From Balamuthia mandrillaris (taxonomy: Eukaryota; Discosea; Longamoebia; Balamuthiidae), in assembly GCA_031835245.1 (NCBI GenBank), contig JAVKOQ010000073.1:72001-136000 (forward strand): a DNA stretch of 64,000 nt, written 5' to 3'. Below are positions 58,801 to 64,000 of the stretch, one piece after another; position 1 is the stretch's first letter, and every line of letters starts with the position of its first letter. The notes under the pieces are model-generated. The model had not been told where the DNA came from. It did no database searches and saw nothing but the letters and a program-made list of their open reading frames with translations. A program made the position numbers and the translations under genes.

Positions 58801-59081
58801 TAACATCCACAACAACTGTAACCACAAAGAAGACCACAAGAGCAACCAACAACCAAGAGACGAAGAAGCCTTTTCCTCCTCCTCCCCCTCCTCATGCAAA
58901 TAACAAACACAACGACGACGCAAAGGAAGAAAAACGCAACGAACCAACAGAAGACACAGCAGCAGGAGAAAAGCAGAAGGAAGCAGAAGAAGAAGAGGAG
59001 GAGAGCTACTTTAGCGATGACGGGTTTGTCTTTGAAAGTTTCTCCTCTTATGACGCCATCAAAGCTCTATCTTGTAAATGA
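55820..59081 (+). CDS. SRA (YDG) domain and PHD finger protein
   Basis: Exon 1 (55820-55974) begins M-E-R-P-A-R-Q and reads A-L-G-L-H-R-P-T-I-G-S-I-G-G-A. It splices at 56057 to A-G-A-E-S-I-L-L, then S-Y-V-R-V-I-R-S-W and Y-R-Y-D-G-L-Y-S-V. This is the SRA pattern (H-R-P, G-G-x-E, V-R-V-I-R, Y-D-G-x-Y) although divergent. A 600-residue Ser/Pro/Thr linker follows. The PHD finger is at about 58097-58245: F-C-L-C-R-S, C-C-D-S-C-D-E-W-F-H-A-E-C and F-V-C-P-L-C, a C4HC3 arrangement with the conserved aromatic before His. SRA domains of UHRF and SUVH proteins bind methylated cytosine; PHD fingers read histone H3. No RING or SET domain is seen. Basic and acidic tracts end the protein at 59081. Convergent with a CDCA7-type gene. 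Confidence 0.75.
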
Positions 59082-59286
59082 AATATTGCTTTCTATGCAG
59101 AAAAGTTTGTTTATTTTTTTTTCTGTTTGAGAAAATAATAATAATAATATGAAAAACTATTGGAATGAAATAAAATGCAAAAAGTGGAAAATGGAATAAA
59201 ATAATGAAATCAAAAACAAAAATAGAAAAATAATAATAATAATAATAATGGCTTGCCGCTTGGAGGATGAAGAAGGGGGGAAGGAT

Positions 59287-60331
59287 TCAAACAACAACGC
59301 TTCCGTTCTTTCTCGTCGTCGATGAAGAGGATGATGGCACAGGGGACGAGGAAGAAAGTCTTTGTCGTTTCTTGCTCGGGGAGACCGATCTTCCTTTCTT
59401 CTTCTTTGTGGAAGAGGAGCTCTTCTTTGAACTGCTGTTGTTTTTGGGGGAGAAAGAAGAAGAAGTCGATGAAGATGATAAAGGTCTTTGGTTGCCATTT
59501 GAATTGTTGTTGGCACCGAACGAAGAAGACGATGATGAAGCAGAAGGATCGTCCAAAGGTTTTAAGACAGTTTCGTAACGGGCATGTCTGGCTGCAAAGG
59601 CTTCGTCTGAAGTGTCTTCGCTACTGCTATCGTCATCATCTCTCAAAGAAGCAGAAGAAAGAGAGGGTGGTATGAGCTCTCGTTTGATTTCCTCTCCCTC
59701 ACCAGCGCACGATATGCGAATAAGCTCTTCGGTGGTGTTTCCGCTGGAGAATGGGTCCAAGAAGAAAGGAGGAAACGGGGAGGAGGCATCTTCTTCCATC
59801 GAAAAGGGAGGCAACGCTGTAGAAGTTGAAGTCGTTGTCGTTAAGCTATTGAGATCGATGTTGATGCTGTCATCGGTAAGAAGGAAGTTGTTGGTTGTTT
59901 CGTGGTCCGTTCGTTCAATGCTGGAAAGAAGTGAAGGAGCAGAAGTAGAAGGAATAAATGGAGATTGTTCAGAAGCAAAAGGAGATGCAAAATTTGTTGA
60001 GGATGCGGTAGATAGTGTCGAGGGAGATGAAGCAGAAGAAGAGTAAGAAGAAGATGAAGATGAAGTTGGGGAAGTGATAGGAAGCAGTTGAGGAGGATCA
60101 GAGGAAGCAGCGGCGTCCAAGTGAGGAGGAGACTGTTCGCCGATGGAGCGCCACATTGGCACCAATACTTCTTCGTACTCTGGTACCACTATTCGTTGAA
60201 CATGATCCTCAAAGACAACTCTATGAATGTCAAAGTCGCTAGTACGAAGCCCTCGTTTTCGACCCTTAAACTTTAATATTATAAGGGAAACGTGAGTAAA
60301 AGGTTAAGAGAGGAGGAGAAAGAGAGGAGAA

Positions 60332-60365
<34 letters not shown>

Positions 60366-63300
60366 GATACCTCTTCATGTCTACTGCCTTTCGGAAGTTG
60401 ACTCTTCTGTGAAGTTGAGTGTCGATTCTTGCTCTTATACTTGCTCGAAGAGGAGCCACCAGTAGATGAAGCAAGAGGAGTGGAGGTAGAAGAAGTAAAG
60501 CTACGAGAAAGGGTGGTTTGTGCATCCCTCTCTCTAGCTCGCTTTTGATGGAGTCTCAACTTGAGACTGTGTTTGTATTGCCGCAACAATGCCGTGTCCA
60601 GCTCGTCTCCTCTGACCCATCTGTTCTTTGCGTCAGAGCATCCCTCAAAAGCAACGAGATACCTCCACTCGCCAGTGCCAGCTTTGCGATAACGCGCTAT
60701 GACACGCAGCGGATGACGAACTGCCGCTTCTCCTTCCTTCTTCCTTTTCTTTCTCGGTGGCATCCACACATCTTCTTTCTCTTCTCGTTCTTCGTTCACG
60801 AGTTGTTTTGTATCATGAGAAGATGTCGAGTTGCAGCTGTCACAAGAGCAAATGCTTCTGCAACGAGGACATAACCACTCGATGTTGCGACGCACTCGCT
60901 TGTGAATGCTAACTACGTCCTCGCTGTAGTGCTTGCGGAGACAAAATTCGCAGTATCTGCCATCGCAGCTGCCTTTGAGCACTCCATCGCAACAAACGAT
61001 TACCGGCCTTAAATGTTTGCATTGGTGACATCTCTGGCCTAAAGGCAACGTCCGCAAATGGCGCTCGATTTGTGTACTTTCGTCTTCTGCATTCTTTCCT
61101 TCCTTTTCTTGTTGTTCTTCGGTGTTGGGAGTTTCTACTCCTTCTTCATTGGGTTTGTTGTGGCTCTTTTTCCAAAGTTGTTTGATTTGGGCTAGCCGTT
61201 CGAACTTTTGAATGAGTCCAGGACAGTTTAGATCCCGTATGCTTTCCCACGAGTTCTCATTGTCAGAACATCCCTCCCACCTTATCAAGTATTGCACATC
61301 TCTCTGTTTTTTTTTTCCCCCAAGGGAAAGTTAGAGACAATTGTCAAAACAAAACCAAAGAGAGAGAGCGAGAAGAAAAGCAGAAAAAGAGGGAGAAAAA
61401 AACATACGCCAAGGATTCTCTTGCCAACAACATCTTCCACAATGTATCCTTTGCCATGTTCCTCCTCGTCCTCCTCTTCCTCGTCCTCTGCCGAAACCAT
61501 CCCCGAATTCGAAGAAGAACCAGTAACATCCACCATGTATGCTTTACTTTCGCTATTCTTCAACTGTCTCTTGCTCTTCTTCAAGCCAGCACTTACTCGG
61601 TTCACTCTGCTGCCACTACTCCTCAAAGAAGCAGAAGCGAGTTGACGCGAAAGCGGAGCGTCGAACGCCACTTGGCCTCCTTCCTCCGCACTCATCATCC
61701 CCGTTCGTTTCAATGCCCAATAGCCAGAGCCTCTCTGCCCAGATATGAACAGCTCCGGATGCGTTGAGATCTGGGACATGACGGTGTTGGCCCAAGTCGC
61801 CGTTCGCGCCCGGTCAGGACAGATCGAGTCCCAGTGGTGCTCGATGTAGGCGCAAATCTCCTTGCGACAGTGGAAGTACGTCCGCTTGTGCACTTTCTCA
61901 AGATTGTAGAGAGCGGTGAGGATGATGTCCATCCAGTTTCTGGCGGTGGCTTTGCGTGTGTCACAGTTGGGACATTTCATTTGGCAGTTTTCGTTGTTGA
62001 GGACAGTGCGTGTTGGCTGTGTGTTTGTGTCCAGCAAATTAGACGATACGCAAAAAATTAAAAAGGCAAAAAAAAAACATACCAACTGAAGCACTTCCTT
62101 CTTGCACACAATGCAAACTGTCTGCATGGATGGATCAGAAGCAGAAGCGGTAGAGAAAGGCAGATTCGCAGACTTGGACGAAGAAGAGCTCAATCGTTTC
62201 TTTGTTGAGGACTTGTTACTGTTGGTAGCAGATAACGATGGCTTAGATAAACGAACTACTTCTTCTTTCTCCTCTTCTTTACTTTCTTCTCCTTTTTCTT
62301 CTACCGGTAGTGGAGAAGATGAAGATGACGAGGAAGATTCTGGTTCCATGTCTATTTCCAATTCCATGGAACCGTCAGGAGGAGAGGAAGTCTTGCCACC
62401 ACTGCAGTCATTACTACTAGCAGGAACAGCAACCATTCTTGCTTCTGCTTCTTCTCGGTCATCTCCTTCTTCTTTCTCTCTTACTTCCTCCTTTCTTGTC
62501 AACATGGTCGTGGTCGTTGCCGTCGTTGGTGTTGGCAGTTTTCCCTGCACTTCCTCCATAGATACATAGAGCGAAGGTGGAGGGTTATTCGACTCGACCA
62601 TGGTCGACGAAGAAGGCTCCACCAGAGACATCGAGCTCTCTTCTATCGTCCCTGGTCCATGTAGCGTAGAAACAACCCCCCCTTTCCCATCAACATCGTT
62701 GATTTCGGTTTTGTGTTGTTGTTGGAGAAGAAGCTGCTCGTAACCGTTCAAAACTTGTTCATCATCACCCGTCATCATGTCTGTTAACTCAAGGCCTTTG
62801 CCAATTGCAATACTGGTCGATGAGGGCGCTCTCTGCCTCGTCGCTGTTGCAACCGTATCAGTAAAAGTGGTCAGTGAAGTCGGTATTGTTATCGTTGGTG
62901 TAGTGGTGGTAGAAATGTTCGTTGTCGCTGTTGATGATGGTGTTGTGGCAATCGCAGGAGATAAGGATGATGCTGGTGAAGAATACGAAGATGGCGGTGA
63001 GGAGGATAATGAAGAAGGTAACGGCAACGACAATACTGGTGGCTGGGTAGTTGTGATCGTATTAGACGTTGTTGCTGGTGTTGTTTTGGCGGGTGTTAAG
63101 GGAATGGCTTTACTTGGTGATAATGTAGCTTTCGTTGCGGTTGGTGTCGAGGAGAGCGAAGAGGAATTTGATGATGTCGTTATCGTATTTGTAAAGTTTA
63201 AAGAGGAAGGAGATGGTGAAGAAGAAGGGTAAGATGATGAAGAATAGACAGCGCTACTGCCTATGCCTTTAGTCACCGTCGTTGATGAGGTTGTGGTGTT

Positions 63301-63879
63301 GGCTGCTTTGTTGTTAGTTGCGGAAGAAGTGGTTGTTGTTGAGGTTCCGTTTCTTCTTTGTCTAGAGGAGATTCTGCCGTTGCTTCTATTTCCATTGACA
63401 TAAAAACTTCGGGAGGAGCTATAGTTATTCGGTTGCTTCATAAAGTTGGTGACGTTGGCGATGCTTGTCACTGGTTTGAAGGTTATTGGCTTGGTCACTG
63501 TTGGCAAAGAGGAAGAAGACGAAGCTGAAGAGGAAGAAGTAGGTTTTAGGATCGTTGTGGTCGTTTTTGCAGTGTTTCTTTTTGTGGTGTTGTTGCTTGT
63601 GTTACTATTGTTGTTGGAGATGATCGTTGCTGTTGAAATGTTTTGAGAAGAAGATGATGAATTGGTATTGTGCGAATGATGATGAACTCCGTTGGATAAA
63701 GTGGAAGGAGAAAGTCCAACCTCTCCTCCTGCTGTTGTTGGTGTTGACGTTGATGTTAACGTTCCGTTACTGCTGCCGCCGCTGTTGTTGCTGTTGTTCG
63801 ATCCAACGTTAACAATGCCAACGCCGCCGTTGGAGGTGGCGATCCCGCTTCTCAACATCCCCTCTTCCATTTTCATCAT
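59287..63879 (-). CDS. Winged-helix, chromodomain and CDCA7-type (4CXXC_R1) zinc-finger protein
   Basis: First ATG at 63879 (M-M-K-M-E-E-G). About 580 residues of Ser/Thr/Asn low complexity precede C-I-V-C-K-K-E-V, and then after an intron C-P-N-C with a winged-helix-like domain W-M-D-I-I-L-T-A-L-Y-N-L to S-G-Y-W-A-L-K (about 61940-61715), similar to the ASH2L N-terminal module. A chromodomain is split by an intron: G-Y-I-V-E-D-V-V-G-K-R and Y-L-I-R-W-E-G-C-S-D-N-E-N-S-W-E-S. Next is the CDCA7-type finger: C-H-Q-C, G-R-Y-C-E-F-C-L-R-K-H-Y, W-L-C-P-R-C-R-S-I-C-S-C-D-S-C (about 61040-60820). A second chromodomain-like segment follows (W-R-Y-L-V-A-F-E-G-C-S-D-A-K-N-R-W). The tail is Ser-rich and ends at 59287. 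CDCA7 works with HELLS in DNA methylation; such a role here is inference. Confidence 0.8.
60333..60362. repeat. (GA)n in an intron of the CDCA7-type gene
   Basis: A short GA run in the penultimate intron. It reads CT on the coding strand, like the other intronic repeats. Confidence 0.85.
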
Positions 63880-64000
63880 TGCAAAAACGTGTCGTTGGGA
63901 CAACGAAGAAAAAGAAGAGGGATGAAAGCTTTCTCTTTCTTTCTCGCTTTTGCAACCAAAACTTCAAACGCAGGCTGTCGTTGGTGGTGCACTTTCCAAA

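Overview
This is a eukaryotic nuclear window. It has many spliced genes with GT-AG introns, packed tightly on both strands; one convergent pair is only 38 bp apart. Introns are short and usually carry simple repeats. The gene set includes a RhoBTB homologue, TEP1, an SRA-domain protein, a CDCA7-type zinc finger, FYVE and Rab modules, and an F-box protein with the 27-residue W-A-R-E-N-G-C-P-W repeat common in amoebae. This suggests a free-living amoebozoan, perhaps a discosean of the Acanthamoeba/Balamuthia kind. That placement is inference from domain content only; no rRNA is present to test it.

Layout, left half. 1-2435 (-) is a BPI/LBP-like lipid-binding protein cut by the window edge. 2973-7395 (+) is a PPP1R21 (FERRY subunit) homologue, convergent with 7511-11383 (-), an ankyrin-Rab-like GTPase-FYVE fusion. 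Then come a small TIM chaperone (11809, +), a mitochondrial-type rhodanese (12311, -), a coiled-coil protein (13252, -), a second rhodanese (15081, +), an F-box/ankyrin-type repeat protein (15918, +), an unrecognised coiled-coil/acidic protein (17222, -) and a cytochrome P450 with very large simple-repeat introns (20222, -). 24495-32723 (+) is one uninterrupted 2742-codon TEP1 homologue.

Layout, right half. There is the proteasome subunit RPN1 (33261, -), a WW/RS-type protein (37636, +), an unrecognised protein (40951, -), beta-tubulin (42717, +) behind a cluster of E2F-like sites, a trypsin-fold protein with Gly in place of the catalytic Ser (44918, -), a CCoAOMT/COMT-type methyltransferase (46998, +), an F-box/LRR protein with a RanBP2-type zinc finger (48219, -) and a RhoBTB protein with a U-box nested in its first BTB domain (50652, -). 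A 663-bp element with 27-bp terminal inverted repeats follows (54301-54963). The window closes with a convergent pair of chromatin genes: SRA+PHD (55820, +) and winged-helix/chromodomain/CDCA7-type zinc finger (59287, -).

Themes. (1) Endosome: the FERRY subunit and the GTPase-FYVE protein are neighbours. (2) Ubiquitin/proteasome: RPN1, two F-box proteins and RhoBTB-U-box. (3) Probable 5-methylcytosine reading: the SRA and CDCA7-type genes. Intronic repeats are almost always pyrimidine-rich on the coding strand, so repeat strand predicts gene strand throughout the window. No rRNA, convincing tRNA, CRISPR array, LTR element or virus copy was recognised.
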